In this document: positions 35,212 to 45,679 of the stretch, piece by piece | Layout of the letters: every line of letters starts with the position of its first letter | How positions within the stretch are numbered: the first letter of the stretch is position 1 | Source: Pseudorhodobacter turbinis | GTDB taxonomy: Bacteria > Pseudomonadota > Alphaproteobacteria > Rhodobacterales > Rhodobacteraceae | Assembly (NCBI RefSeq): GCF_005234135.1 | Contig: NZ_CP039964.1 | Span: 1,486,001-1,550,000, forward strand | Length of the DNA stretch: 64,000 nt | Direction of reading: 5' to 3' | The notes under the pieces: generated by a model | The model's input: the letters and a program-made list of their open reading frames with translations, nothing else | Databases searched by the model: none | What the model was told of the DNA's origin: nothing | Program-made: the position numbers and the translations under genes

Positions 35212-37680
35212 GTGCGGGGCGCGCGCGTCCACAATCTTAAGAATATCGACCTTGATTTGCCGCGCAATGCGCTGGTGGTTTTTACGGGCATCTCCGGATC
35301 TGGAAAATCATCGCTTGCTTTCGGGACGCTGTTTGCGGAATCGCAGCGCCGCTATCTTGATTCCGTGTCGCCCTATGCCCGGCGGTTGATTGATCAGGTT
35401 GGTGAACCCGACGTCGATTCTATTGAGGGGCTTCCGCCAGCGGTAGCACTTCAACAACAGCGCGGCACGCCGTCGGCAAGGTCGTCGGTCGGCAGCGTCA
35501 CGACGATATCCAACGGTCTGCGCATGCTCTATTCGCGGGCCGGAGAGTATCCGCGCGGTCAGCAGATACTCTATGCAGATGCCTTCTCGCCAAATACACC
35601 CGAGGGCGCCTGCCCACGCTGCCATGGTATCGGGCGGGTGTTTGAAGTAACCGAAAAGCTGCTGGTCCCCGATGATACGAAAACCATCCGGGAACGCGCC
35701 GTTGCCGCGTGGCCGCCCGCATGGGGAGGGCAAAACCTGCGCGACATCCTTGTTTCACTTGGGCACAACATCGACATCGAGTGGAAAGACCTGCCACGAA
35801 AAACGCGGGACTGGATCCTCTTTACCGACGAGACACCTACGGTGCCAGTCTATGCGGGGCTCACGCCCGCTCAAACCCGCGTGGCGCAACAGCGCGAAAT
35901 GTCGCCCAGTTACATGGGAACTTTTAGCAGTGCGCAGCGTTACGTCCTGCATTCGTTTGCGACGACGCAAAGCCATCGCACCAAAAAACGCGTCTCGCAG
36001 TTCATGCAGATTTCCGAATGCCCGGACTGCGAGGGCAAAAAGCTGAGGCGCGAGTCGCTGTCGGTGAAATTTGCTGGTCTGGATATTGGAGAGCTGTCGC
36101 AGCTTACGCTGAGCGAGCTTGCCGAACGGCTGCGCGGGACTACCACCGCAAAATCAATGCAGGACGATTTGCATCCGGAAAAGGCCATTGTTGCGCAGCG
36201 CATTACCAGCGATATTTTGGCCCGCGTCGAAGCACTGACCACCCTTGGCCTTGGCTACCTGTCGCTTGAACGCGGCACGCCAACCCTGTCTCCGGGTGAA
36301 TTGCAACGCCTGCGGCTGGCCACACAGATTCGCTCGCAGTTGTTTGGTGTGGTCTATGTTCTGGATGAGCCGTCGGCAGGGTTGCACCCGGCTGATACCC
36401 AAGCGTTGCTGGGCGCGCTGGATGAACTCAAACGCGCCGGTAATTCCCTGTTCGTTGTCGAACACGATGACAGCGTCATTCGACATGCCGACTGGATCGT
36501 GGATATCGGGCCGGATGCGGGAACACATGGCGGCGAGGTTGTCTATAATGGTCCGATAGAGGGCCTTCGCGACGTGAAGGAGTCGCATACCGGGCGCTAT
36601 CTTTTCTCAGCCGACATCGCGGCAAATCGCACACCACGACATCCGACCGGCTGGCTGAAGCTGGAGGCGGTGGAGCGAAACAACCTTCGGGGTCTGGACG
36701 TCGCGTTTCCCCTCGGCGTTTTGACGACAGTCACTGGCGTGTCGGGTTCGGGTAAATCGAGCCTGGTCAGTCAGGCGCTTGTCGAACTCGTTAGCGAAGC
36801 CTTGGGGCAAAAGCGCCCCGTCGATGCCCCAAGTGATGAAGCCGAGCTGCTGGAGCGGGAACTGGAGACGTCAACCGGCGGACAGATTTCTGATGGGATG
36901 GCGCAGGTTCGGCGCTTGGTCACCGTTGATCAAAAGCCGATCGGGCGCACGCCGCGCTCCAACCTTGCCACATATACCGGCTTGTTTGACCACGTTCGCA
37001 GGTTGTTCGCGTCGACTGATGCCGCCAAGGCGCGCCGATACGATGTGGGTCGATTTTCGTTCAACGTCGCAAAAGGGCGTTGCCCGAACTGCGAAGGTGC
37101 CGGTTTTGTCAGCGTGGAGCTGCTGTTTCTCCCCAGCGTTTATGCGCCCTGTCCGGTGTGCCAAGGGCAGCGTTACAACCCCAAGACGTTGGAGATTACC
37201 TACCGCAACAAGAATATTGCCGAAGTGCTGGATCTGACTGTTGGCGAGGCTCACGAATTTTTCGCGGATGACCCCCCGGTTTTGCGGGCCCTTGAGGCTT
37301 TGCTGCAAGTCGGCCTTGGCTATTTGCGTCTCGGTCAGCCCGCGACCGAGCTTTCGGGTGGCGAAGCACAGCGGATCAAACTCGCAACCGAGCTGCAACG
37401 CGCGCAGCGTAGTGACACGCTTTATGTGCTGGATGAACCAACCACCGGGTTACATCCTGCGGACGTGACCATGCTGATGGCGCAATTGAATGGGCTGGTT
37501 GAGGCTGGAAACTCGGTCATCTTGGTGGAACACAATATGCTGGTTGCCAGAAACAGCGACTGGATCATCGACATTGGCCCCGGTGCTGGCGATGAAGGCG
37601 GCGTGGTCGTCGCGCAAGGCCCGCCTGCGCTTGTGGCAAGGTCGAAAGCCAGCCGAACCGCCCGCTTTTTGTTCCCGTAG
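35212..37680 (+). CDS. UvrA-like ABC ATPase (UvrA2 class)
   Basis: An 822-residue paralogue of excinuclease subunit A. Both ABC modules are complete: first Walker [16 protein letters not shown], signature [13 protein letters not shown] and [10 protein letters not shown]; second [15 protein letters not shown], signature [13 protein letters not shown] and [10 protein letters not shown]. Zinc fingers appear as [24 protein letters not shown] and CPVCQG. It is shorter than UvrA because the UvrB-binding and insertion domains are reduced, as in UvrA2 and drug-tolerance proteins. The start is puzzling: similarity starts before GTG 35212 (DPDHCIQ precedes it in frame) yet no ATG, GTG or TTG is there, only an ATT at 35158. 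It probably recognises DNA lesions or drug-bound DNA. Confidence 0.9.
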   Translation: MRGARVHNLKNIDLDLPRNALVVFTGISGSGKSSLAFGTLFAESQRRYLDSVSPYARRLIDQVGEPDVDSIEGLPPAVALQQQRGTPSARSSVGSVTTISNGLRMLYSRAGEYPRGQQILYADAFSPNTPEGACPRCHGIGRVFEVTEKLLVPDDTKTIRERAVAAWPPAWGGQNLRDILVSLGHNIDIEWKDLPRKTRDWILFTDETPTVPVYAGLTPAQTRVAQQREMSPSYMGTFSSAQRYVLHSFATTQSHRTKKRVSQFMQISECPDCEGKKLRRESLSVKFAGLDIGELSQLTLSELAERLRGTTTAKSMQDDLHPEKAIVAQRITSDILARVEALTTLGLGYLSLERGTPTLSPGELQRLRLATQIRSQLFGVVYVLDEPSAGLHPADTQALLGALDELKRAGNSLFVVEHDDSVIRHADWIVDIGPDAGTHGGEVVYNGPIEGLRDVKESHTGRYLFSADIAANRTPRHPTGWLKLEAVERNNLRGLDVAFPLGVLTTVTGVSGSGKSSLVSQALVELVSEALGQKRPVDAPSDEAELLERELETSTGGQISDGMAQVRRLVTVDQKPIGRTPRSNLATYTGLFDHVRRLFASTDAAKARRYDVGRFSFNVAKGRCPNCEGAGFVSVELLFLPSVYAPCPVCQGQRYNPKTLEITYRNKNIAEVLDLTVGEAHEFFADDPPVLRALEALLQVGLGYLRLGQPATELSGGEAQRIKLATELQRAQRSDTLYVLDEPTTGLHPADVTMLMAQLNGLVEAGNSVILVEHNMLVARNSDWIIDIGPGAGDEGGVVVAQGPPALVARSKASRTARFLFP

Positions 37681-37731
37681 CGAAAGCTTCAGCACAAAAA
37701 GGAGGCAGCCCCGACTTATCAATTTATCCGT

Positions 37732-38172
37732 TTACTCGGGTTTGGGCCAGACAAATTCTGGACGCAGCCCTTCATAAACCGGACGACCGTCCGATGGTTC
37801 TGCGTAACCTTTCGAGGTGTCGTAAAACGCGTGATAGGTGGGATCGGGGAACGTTGCCACGTTGTAGCCCATAACATTCGGCACCGCGACACGGATGCGT
37901 TTTTGTTTGTCGTCGAGCATAAGGGCAGCCCCGCAATCGGCGCAGGTGCAAAGCTCCAGCGGGCCGTCGGGATTGTCCTTGTTGAACGGCTGACGGTTCA
38001 TCTTTTCGGGGTGATCGACCAAAAGATCACCATGATTGAAGAATGCAACATGCGTGGTTTGCTGGCCGGTCACGCTCTTGCAGACATTGCAATGACAGAC
38101 ATGGTTGTCGATTGGTTCTGCTGTGGCTTTGATGTGAACATGGTCGCAACCACCGGTGTAGGAACTGGACAT
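37732..38172 (-). CDS. gfa: GFA-family (CENP-V-like) zinc protein
   Basis: A 146-residue protein of the glutathione-dependent formaldehyde-activating family. The zinc ligands are seen as CDHVHI near residue 9, VCHCNVC near 25-31 and CTCADCGAAL near 74-80. It starts SSSYTGGCDHVHIKA, as Gfa does. In Paracoccus Gfa was described as speeding the formation of S-hydroxymethylglutathione from formaldehyde and glutathione, the substrate of the class III alcohol dehydrogenase encoded upstream. It lies in the same direction as that gene and the hydrolase. The family is sure; catalytic function of Gfa is debated. Confidence 0.9.
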   Translation of the reverse strand: MSSSYTGGCDHVHIKATAEPIDNHVCHCNVCKSVTGQQTTHVAFFNHGDLLVDHPEKMNRQPFNKDNPDGPLELCTCADCGAALMLDDKQKRIRVAVPNVMGYNVATFPDPTYHAFYDTSKGYAEPSDGRPVYEGLRPEFVWPKPE

Positions 38173-38372
38173 TGTCTTTTCTCCTGTTGTGCGTGTCCCT
38201 TGGGACCACGTCTGAATTTAACATTAATCTTGCGAAAATGGCGACAGAAACCTTCGCGGCAGTGTCTGTCGGTAGCTAATACAGCTTAACAAAATTCACA
38301 TCTTGCAGCCCTGTATCCCAGCGGCAAGTCGACAAAAACCGCTATGCGCCCTGCACATTTTCCCGCGTAGCG

Positions 38373-39110
38373 TCAGATAGAAATCTGCACCGCCATATAT
38401 AGGACAACTGCCGTCACAAAGGCCGGGAATGACGACGGATGTGCACGCGAAAACTCTTCTTCCAGAACAACCAAGACAATTCCCCCAGCAAGAAACGACA
38501 GCAGCAGGGTCACCACAACCGGCGAGATGACGGTGGTGATGCCGACAACCCAGCCAACAAGAATGGCAACGGTCAAGGCCCATCTTCCAATACGCTGATA
38601 GACATCCTTGTGGATATCCATCATCCGATAATCCACGACCAGAAAATGAACCGCCATCGAAAACACAAAAATGATGATCGAAACCGGATTGTCCATTTGC
38701 ACAATCAGATAGCCGATGATGGCTTTGTAAAATGCATATGACGCAAGGTGGATCCACACCCTTAGCCCGGTCGTTTCTTGCTCTACATGAACGCCAATTG
38801 CACCAACCGGTTTTTCCACCAGACGCTCCATGCCATAGAAGGCAACGAGGCCAATCAGCAGCGGCAGGAACGGACTGTGTTTCAGGATGTCTGCCGCATA
38901 GCCCAGTGACTCTGGAAACGCCGAAGTCCCGTCGATAATCTTTGGCAAAAGGCCAAGAAAGACATAGCTGATGGAAATGCCGTCAGCGAATGACAGCCAG
39001 TATTTCTGGGGCAGTTGGCGCTTCCAGCGCAACATATCGGCAAGCACATGGACAAGGCTGAGAAACACAACCGAAGCAAACGACAGCCCGATCAAAGTGG
39101 TTTCGCTCAT
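38373..39110 (-). CDS. Multi-pass membrane protein, unknown (ZIP-like features)
   Basis: A 245-residue protein with about seven or eight hydrophobic segments. It starts SETTLIGLSFASVVFLSLVHV and includes WLSFADGISISYVFLGLLPKI, AVHFLVVDYRMM and TLLLSFLAGGIVLVVLEEEF, the last two resembling the metal-binding helices of ZIP transporters only loosely. It sits between Gfa and the formylglutathione hydrolase, all in one direction, so it may belong to the formaldehyde operon. Substrate and function are unknown. Confidence 0.65.
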   Translation of the reverse strand: MSETTLIGLSFASVVFLSLVHVLADMLRWKRQLPQKYWLSFADGISISYVFLGLLPKIIDGTSAFPESLGYAADILKHSPFLPLLIGLVAFYGMERLVEKPVGAIGVHVEQETTGLRVWIHLASYAFYKAIIGYLIVQMDNPVSIIIFVFSMAVHFLVVDYRMMDIHKDVYQRIGRWALTVAILVGWVVGITTVISPVVVTLLLSFLAGGIVLVVLEEEFSRAHPSSFPAFVTAVVLYMAVQISI

Positions 39111-39165
39111 TTTTTCGCCTTTCCATGTGCCAAGAAGTGCCGTGTGGATCTATGCAACCGAGGCG

Positions 39166-40005
39166 TTAGGCGCTCAGATGCTTCGCGTGGAACCGCAGGT
39201 GATCGTCGATGAAGCTGGCGATGAAGTAATAGCTGTGATCATAGCCCTCGCGACGGTTCAGCTCCAGAGGATAGCCGCTGGCCTTTGCCGCCGCTTCCAG
39301 TGTTTCCGGCTTTAGCTGTTCAGCAAGGAAATTGTCGGCCTCGCCCTGATCGACAAGTGCGGGAACGGCGCCAGAGGCTTTGCGCATCAGCAGGCTGGCG
39401 TCGTATTCGGCCCATGTGCTGCGATCCTCACCGAGATAAGCGGTAAACGCTTTCTGTCCCCAAGGACAATCAACTGGATTGCCGATCGGGCTAAACGCGG
39501 ACACGGATTTAAATCGGTCCGGATGGCGCAGCGCCATTACCAATGCACCGTGACCGCCCATCGAATGCCCAAAAATAGAACGATGGTCGGTGACAGGGAA
39601 TGTCGCCTCAACCAGTTGTGGCAGTTCGTTCATTACGTAGTCATACATCTGATAGTGACGGTTCCACGGGGCCTGCGTCGCGTTGACATAGAATCCCGCT
39701 CCTTTACCGAGATCATAAGCCTCATCGTCGGCAACATCGTCGCCGCGCGGGCTGGTGTCCGGTGCGACAATCGCAATGCCCAGTTCCGCAGCCATACGCT
39801 GCGCACCGGCCTTCTGGATGAAGTTTTCGTCGGTGCAGGTAAGCCCGGACAGGAAATAAACTACAGGCACCTTTTGCCCGTTTGCCGTTTGAGGCGGCAG
39901 ATAGATCGCGAACCGCATATCGCAGTTCAGCACTTCTGAATGATGAGAATAATGCTTTGTCCAGCCACCATAGCTTTTGTTAACGCTCGTGTTTTCGAGT
40001 GACAT
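39166..40005 (-). CDS. fghA: S-formylglutathione hydrolase
   Basis: A 279-residue serine esterase that splits S-formylglutathione into formate and glutathione, the second step of formaldehyde oxidation. Visible are the nucleophile elbow IFGHSMGGHGAL (Ser150 region), the oxyanion-hole segment YFLSGLTCTDENF near residue 50, the Asp in QGEADNFL and the His in EGYDHSYYFIASFI. The start NKSYGGWTKHYSHHSEVL is typical. It lies 60 bases after the class III dehydrogenase gene, in the same operon. All catalytic residues are present. Confidence 0.96.
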   Translation of the reverse strand: MSLENTSVNKSYGGWTKHYSHHSEVLNCDMRFAIYLPPQTANGQKVPVVYFLSGLTCTDENFIQKAGAQRMAAELGIAIVAPDTSPRGDDVADDEAYDLGKGAGFYVNATQAPWNRHYQMYDYVMNELPQLVEATFPVTDHRSIFGHSMGGHGALVMALRHPDRFKSVSAFSPIGNPVDCPWGQKAFTAYLGEDRSTWAEYDASLLMRKASGAVPALVDQGEADNFLAEQLKPETLEAAAKASGYPLELNRREGYDHSYYFIASFIDDHLRFHAKHLSA

Positions 40006-40065
40006 GCTGCACCTCTTGCTTGGAAGTTAAGGCCGCGCCACAAGGGGCGCGACCGGGAGATTGGT

Positions 40066-41214
<1,149 letters not shown>

Positions 41215-41366
41215 TTAAGAAACGAACCGCATTATCTGCAGCTGATGTTGAAGGTTTACATCATTCCATTTCAGGTGATAATTGATAAATTTAGCAAATA
41301 ACCATTACCATACAGCAATAATATTGATGAATTCCTGCAAACCATGCGGTGACAAGGGAGACCACT

Positions 41367-42236
41367 ATGTTCAACTGGGAGGGTGTCTCCGAATTCGTCG
41401 CCGTCGCAGAGGCTGAAAGCTTTACCGCTGCTGCGAAACGATTGGGGATTTCAACTGCGCAGGTCAGCCGCCAGATCGGGGCGCTTGAGGCGCGGCTTGC
41501 GGTAAAGCTGTTCTATCGTACCACCCGCAAGGTTACGATCACCGATACCGGCCAGATATATTACAATCACTGCCGACAGGTGCTTGATGGATTGGCCGAG
41601 GCGGAACGCGCGATCTCGGACCTGCACCAAACGCCCAAAGGTAGGTTGAACCTGACCGCCCCGGTAACCTATGGCGAAAACAAGATTGCGCCTTTGGTGA
41701 ACGACTTCATCCTGCGCTATCCGGATTTGGAGGTTAATCTGACCCTGAGCAATCAAAGGCTTGATCTGGTTGCGGAAAGCTATGATCTGGCGATCCGTTT
41801 GGGCGAGCTGGAAGACAGCACCATGATGGCGAAACGTTTGGCAAGCCGCAGCCATTATGTCTGCGCCTCGCCCAATTATCTTGCAGCGCATGGTGTGCCG
41901 CATACGCTGTCTGAACTGGACCAGCACAATTGCCTGCAGGGCACGCTGGACTATTGGCGCTTTCAAGAAGAGGGCAAATCGCGTCATATCCGCGTCAAAG
42001 GCAACCTTCGCTGCAATAGCGGCTGGGCATTGGTTGATGCGGCGCTTAAGGGCGCCGGGATTATCCACCTTCCGGACTACTATGTTCATGTGCATTTAGA
42101 CGCGGGACGGCTGGTGCCGATTCTCAACCAGTTTCGCGCACCGGACGATGGCATCTGGGCAATCTATCCCCACAACCGGCATCTGTCGCCAAATGTGCGG
42201 CTGCTGCTCGACCATTTAGGCCAAGGATTGGGCTGA
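41367..42236 (+). CDS. LysR-family transcription regulator
   Basis: A 289-residue LysR regulator. The N-terminal helix-turn-helix reads EFVAVAEAESFTAAAKRLGI and ISTAQVSRQIGALEARLAVK; the effector domain carries LPDYYVHVHLDAGRLVPIL near the end, typical of the DsdC/GcvA-like group active in many Rhodobacteraceae. AGGGAG upstream of ATG 41367 supports the start. It is divergent from the formaldehyde operon, so it is the likely regulator, perhaps responding to formaldehyde or its glutathione adduct; the AT-rich gap (TGATAATTGATAAATTTAG) could hold its site. It might instead regulate the bestrophin gene downstream. Confidence 0.92.
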   Translation: MFNWEGVSEFVAVAEAESFTAAAKRLGISTAQVSRQIGALEARLAVKLFYRTTRKVTITDTGQIYYNHCRQVLDGLAEAERAISDLHQTPKGRLNLTAPVTYGENKIAPLVNDFILRYPDLEVNLTLSNQRLDLVAESYDLAIRLGELEDSTMMAKRLASRSHYVCASPNYLAAHGVPHTLSELDQHNCLQGTLDYWRFQEEGKSRHIRVKGNLRCNSGWALVDAALKGAGIIHLPDYYVHVHLDAGRLVPILNQFRAPDDGIWAIYPHNRHLSPNVRLLLDHLGQGLG

Positions 42237-42276
42237 ACTTGCGTATTATAGAAATGTACTCGAAGTGGAAAATCAG

Positions 42277-43182
42277 ATGATCGTCCGGGACTCTCCATCC
42301 TCGCTAAAGCTGTTCTTTGTCATGCAAGGATCGGTTGTACCGAAAATTATTGGCAGGATTATCGGCGTCGCGCTGTTGTCGGTGTTGGTCCTCCTGATTG
42401 ATCAACATGTCGTCACGCTGCCGCGTATTTCGATCGGAGCCATGGGGATATTTGGCGTCGCTTTGTCGCTGTTTCTTGGGTTCCGCAACAACGCGGCCTA
42501 TGATCGCTGGTGGGAGGCGCGCAAGCTGTGGGGCGCCATGATTGCCGATGTGCGCAATCTTGGCCGGCACCTGAGTATCTTTGTCGGCAAGGGGTCCGAG
42601 CGTGAGCACATCCTTTCCTGCGCCGTCGCATTTTCCCATCTTCATCGCGGGTTCTTGCGAAATGTCGACGTGCGAACTGATATCGTTGCTTGGATTGGCG
42701 AGGAGAAATCCGCGGCGATGCTCGCCCAGAAAAACCCCGCGGATGCGGCGTTGCGGTCTATGGCCGATCATGTCAGCAAATTGGCCAAACAGGACGCAAT
42801 TAGCGGATTTGGTCAGATGGCCGTCTCGCAAACCCTGTCCTCATTGGCGCTGTCACAAGCCGGATGTGAGTGGATCGTGACAACGCCGCTGCCTTTCGTG
42901 TATTCGCTGCTGGTCCGCCGAACGACCTATCTTTACTGCGGGTTGCTACCGTTTGCGCTGATCGATTCCACGACCTGGTTCGCACCAGTATTTGCCGCTG
43001 TCGTGGCCTATGTGTTCTTTGGCCTGCAAGCGGTGACCAATGAATTGGAACTGCCGTTTCGCAATGTTCAGAACGGGCTGCCGTTGGATGCGATGTGCCG
43101 TGTGATCGAAATCTCCGCTTGCGAAACACTAGGTCGCCAGCCGCCTGCTGCAATGTCCGCAATAGACCATGTGTTGACTTAG
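42277..43182 (+). CDS. Bestrophin/UPF0187-family membrane protein
   Basis: A 301-residue bestrophin-like protein (chloride-channel family) with four expected membrane helices. The family hallmark is the run LSLFLGFRNNAAYDRWWEARKLW near residue 65 (quoted in part), the R-x-x-x-A-Y-x-R-W-W motif. Helices near residues 25-50 and 210-250 fit the pore. ATG 42277 with GGAA in front is preferred over GTG 42265. Bacterial members form pentameric ion channels of uncertain cellular role. It follows the LysR gene by 40 bases. Confidence 0.9.
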   Translation: MIVRDSPSSLKLFFVMQGSVVPKIIGRIIGVALLSVLVLLIDQHVVTLPRISIGAMGIFGVALSLFLGFRNNAAYDRWWEARKLWGAMIADVRNLGRHLSIFVGKGSEREHILSCAVAFSHLHRGFLRNVDVRTDIVAWIGEEKSAAMLAQKNPADAALRSMADHVSKLAKQDAISGFGQMAVSQTLSSLALSQAGCEWIVTTPLPFVYSLLVRRTTYLYCGLLPFALIDSTTWFAPVFAAVVAYVFFGLQAVTNELELPFRNVQNGLPLDAMCRVIEISACETLGRQPPAAMSAIDHVLT

Positions 43183-43261
43183 GGTACCCCGCGATGGCGT
43201 GCACGACTGGTTGCAATTGCAAGAGGTGCCCCGCCCTCGGCGCACAGGTGGCCGTCGCTGA

Positions 43262-43462
43262 CCGCCCCCCTGTTTCACTCACTTATTGCCAAGCCAGCCA
43301 TCGGCGACTGGATTCAAGATCGCTTGGCCGAAGCACGGGGCGTCTTGGCCGATTGTACGCGATACCCAGACACACTGGTCATCCTTGCGGCCCGTGTGGT
43401 CGTCGGACACACCGACGATGCCATCGACTTGTTAGGCTTGCTGGACCATCGATCTCGTCACC
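43262..43462 (+). pseudogene. Decayed copy of the 16858 backbone gene
   Basis: The plus strand reads DWIQDRLAEARGVLADCTRY, then PDTLVILAARVVVGHTDD, DLLGLLDHRS, which lines up with the middle of the 16858-17124 product (AERRAEARVVLADVAHHQ, LIRLAARVIVSHGE). It has no start and runs directly into the remnant of the replication gene. Confidence 0.72.
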
Positions 43463-43471
43463 AAACGCCAG

Positions 43472-44275
43472 ATGCCGACACGCTACATTTTGGGATTTGA
43501 ACCCGGCTTCACACCGGCCGATGTGGTTCCATGTCCGGAAATCGGACACGGGGTTTTACCTCTCGGCTCCAATACCGAAACTGTGCCTGAAATTACTCCC
43601 TCAACCAGCGTCTCGGGAGAGCCGTGCCCAGACTTCGGACACGTGATCCCTAAGGAAGCCATGTGCGGATTTTGTCCCAAGCCGTGTCCGGAAAATGCCG
43701 AAAGCTGTGCCCGAAATCTGGACGCTAACCTTGTAAGAAAACCTTAAAGCAAACCTGTAAAGGAGGAGGGCGCGCAAGCGCGCGATTCCGATTTTGATCG
43801 GTTCTTTACAGAGTTGCTGACTGCGTTTGGCTTTGCGGCCAACGCCACTCTGCCCGCCTGGTGGGAGGGTTTGCCAGCAAGGCTGCACGTTCGTCGCTGG
43901 ATCGATGATCTCGGTTTGTCCGAGGATCGGATCATCAAGATCGCTCTTGAGTCCCGCCACGTTCATCCCAACCCGCCCGATGGCCCCAAAGCCCTTGATC
44001 GGTTCATGGAACGTGCAGCAGGGCACGACGCACAAGCTGCGGCGAAGGCGCAGAAATGGAAGCGTACCCAGAATGTCGATCCGACGCCCAGACCCAGCAC
44101 CGATGATCTGGCAGCCTTCTACGCCAACCTCGTAAATTCAGATCGCTACCTGCCGGTCAGCACGATCAGCAATACCACCGGCGACGCCATGCTGGCGCGG
44201 AGACTGGTTACGCCGGACCCGCTCGGGATAGCTAGCGCGCAACCACAATCGACGTCGGGACCGAACGGGAGCTGA
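43472..44275 (+). pseudogene. Decayed copy of the replication-type gene
   Basis: This copies parts of the 17510-18478 gene: first MPTRYILGFEPGF (compare RQATRYILGFEKGF), then after a stop near 43745 and a change of frame, LTAFGFAANATLPAWWEGLPA, HVRRWIDDLGLSEDRII and NPPDGPKALDRFMERAAG. The winged-helix N-terminus and the whole VRR-NUC gene before it are deleted. The linker is diverged and carries repeated CP(E/D)xGH units, which look like a locally expanded repeat. Confidence 0.8.
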
Positions 44276-44490
44276 CACGCGACAAATGTCGCACGATCAA
44301 TGTTTTAGCCTGCCCCGTCACATGGCGGCCGCATCCGGAACAGGTCCACTCCGCCCGGAGCGGTTATGAGAATTGGTGGAAGGCGCTGGGCTGGGTGCGG
44401 GATGGGCTGATGGCGGGTGGCTTGTTGCGGGAGCTCGCGTTGACTGCGGCAACGCTGAAAAACCAGCCTTGGCGGCCATGGAAATGAATG
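44230..44490 (+). pseudogene. Decayed copy of the 19645 backbone gene (3' part)
   Basis: The frame reading ATTIDVGTERELTRDKCRT, NVLACPVTWRPHPEQVHSAR, SGYENWWKALGWVRDGLMAG matches the end of the 19645-20319 product almost residue for residue. The methyltransferase gene and the first part of this gene are missing, so a deletion joined it to the replication remnant. Confidence 0.82.
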
Positions 44491-44819
44491 CGGTCCCTAC
44501 ATCAGTCCCCTCTACTGCCCTTTTCATGCTCTCGTAAGACGCATCCCAGCTCTCCGGTCACGATATCGGAGCTGGCTTGGTTATGCGGCGCAAATCCGAG
44601 ACCAACCTACCCACCCAAATCAGGGCGTCACCGCAAGAAAGCGATCCCGCCACCAAGTCAACAGCAGACACAGTGCCGATTTCAGTCCGCAAGGCGCACT
44701 CCCACACAGTTACCACCCGCCATCCACATTCGAGAAGCGCGGATCAAACTGCCGCGTCCCGGACGACATTCGCATCAAAATTGGCGCTCCAGAACTCCGG
44801 GCGCGTCGACGGTACCGTG
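44491..44819. other. Remnant stretch of the decayed element
   Basis: Contains overlapping plus-strand frames, one with VTISELAWLCGANPRP that hints at a lost backbone gene. No intact gene is supported. Confidence 0.4.
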
Positions 44820-44982
44820 GCATATCGACAGCCTGCATGGCTATGCCAGAAGCAGCCATAAAAAAGATGCCTATGCCGATGTGGCCGTTGAGTGTTGGCA
44901 GCAATTCACTGGCGCCAATGCGGTCTTGGCCGTCTCAGGCGAGACCTTTGCCGACCTGAAAGCCAAGAGGCTGGCCGCATGA
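44820..44982 (+). pseudogene. 3' fragment of a phage-type DNA methyltransferase
   Basis: Only the tail remains: DAYADVAVECWQQFTGANAVL, then SGETFADLKAKRL and stop. This V-x-R-W-x-x-F-T-G-x-x-A-V-L pattern closes many phage adenine methyltransferases. Its stop overlaps the next start (ATGA), like the junctions in the intact operon. Confidence 0.55.
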
Positions 44983-45290
44983 ACGCACCGCTGCTGCCGG
45001 GCCGGATCGGACACTGGCCCCTCGCTCAGCTGAAACCCTACGTCCGCAATGCCAAGACCCATGATGCCAATCAGTTTGCAAAGATCGCTGCCAGCATGGC
45101 CGAGTTCGGCTAGACAGTGCCGGTAGCTGGTCGCCACTGACGGGGAGCTGATCGCTGGCCATGGCTGTGTGCTGGCGGCGGCGCTTCTTGGACTCGGCGA
45201 AGCCCGGCTATCTTACCGAAGCGCAGCGCCGGGCCTACCGGATCATAGACAAAAAGCTGGCCGCGTTCGAGAGGTTGAGCCAAGGGACCA
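44979..45290 (+). pseudogene. Broken ParB-domain/methyltransferase gene
   Basis: It begins well (GRIGHWPLAQLKPYVRNAKTH, then FAKIAASMAEFG) as in phage ParB-nuclease/methyltransferase fusions, but a stop codon follows at 45111-45113. Further pieces GELIAGHG-like, VLAAALLGL and LTEAQRRAYRIIDKKLA appear in other frames. The rest of the gene is absent; the next 45 bases lead to unrelated sequence. Confidence 0.72.
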
Positions 45291-45336
45291 CACTATTTGG
45301 ATCGGACATGATGAGCCTTGTAGGGCTTTTAAGACG

Positions 45337-45654
45337 TTATGATTTTTTGATAATATCCGAAATCCACGTTCCTGCAGCGACGGCGCGGGGGAAGCCGAGC
45401 GGGCCTATTGCGAGCAGGGAAACCTGTGTCATGTCATCGGCAGAAATACCCTCGGCCAGTCCGCGACGGACGTGTGAGTGAACGGCGCCTTCCGAAGCGA
45501 CTCCAATGGCAAGTGCGAGTTTGACGAGACGGCGCTCCCGCGCTGACAGCTTACCGGCCTCTGCGCAGGCTTCACCGAGGGCTGAGTAGGCGGACCAGAT
45601 TTCTGGCTGGCTTTTGGCGAGATCGCCGGCGGCACCGGGGAGGTCTTTGGTCAT
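45337..45654 (-). CDS. Carboxymuconolactone decarboxylase/AhpD-like family protein
   Basis: A 105-residue CMD-family protein: IWSAYSALGEACAEAGKLS, RRLVKLALAIGVASEGAVHSH, then RRGLAEGISADDMTQVSLLA. The usual C-x-x-C redox pair of AhpD is absent (the position reads A-S-E-G-A-V-H-S-H), so peroxidase activity is doubtful. It follows moaA by 25 bases as last gene of the tor/Moco transcript. Related proteins are often encoded with respiratory or one-carbon genes, but its function is unknown. Confidence 0.85.
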   Translation of the reverse strand: MTKDLPGAAGDLAKSQPEIWSAYSALGEACAEAGKLSARERRLVKLALAIGVASEGAVHSHVRRGLAEGISADDMTQVSLLAIGPLGFPRAVAAGTWISDIIKKS

Positions 45655-45679
45655 GAAATATCCTTTCAGGATTCGTATC

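Noticed and set aside
44488..44982. A 164-codon plus-strand gene
   Set aside because: Only the last 50 or so codons are methyltransferase-like; the rest has no support and lies in a decayed region.
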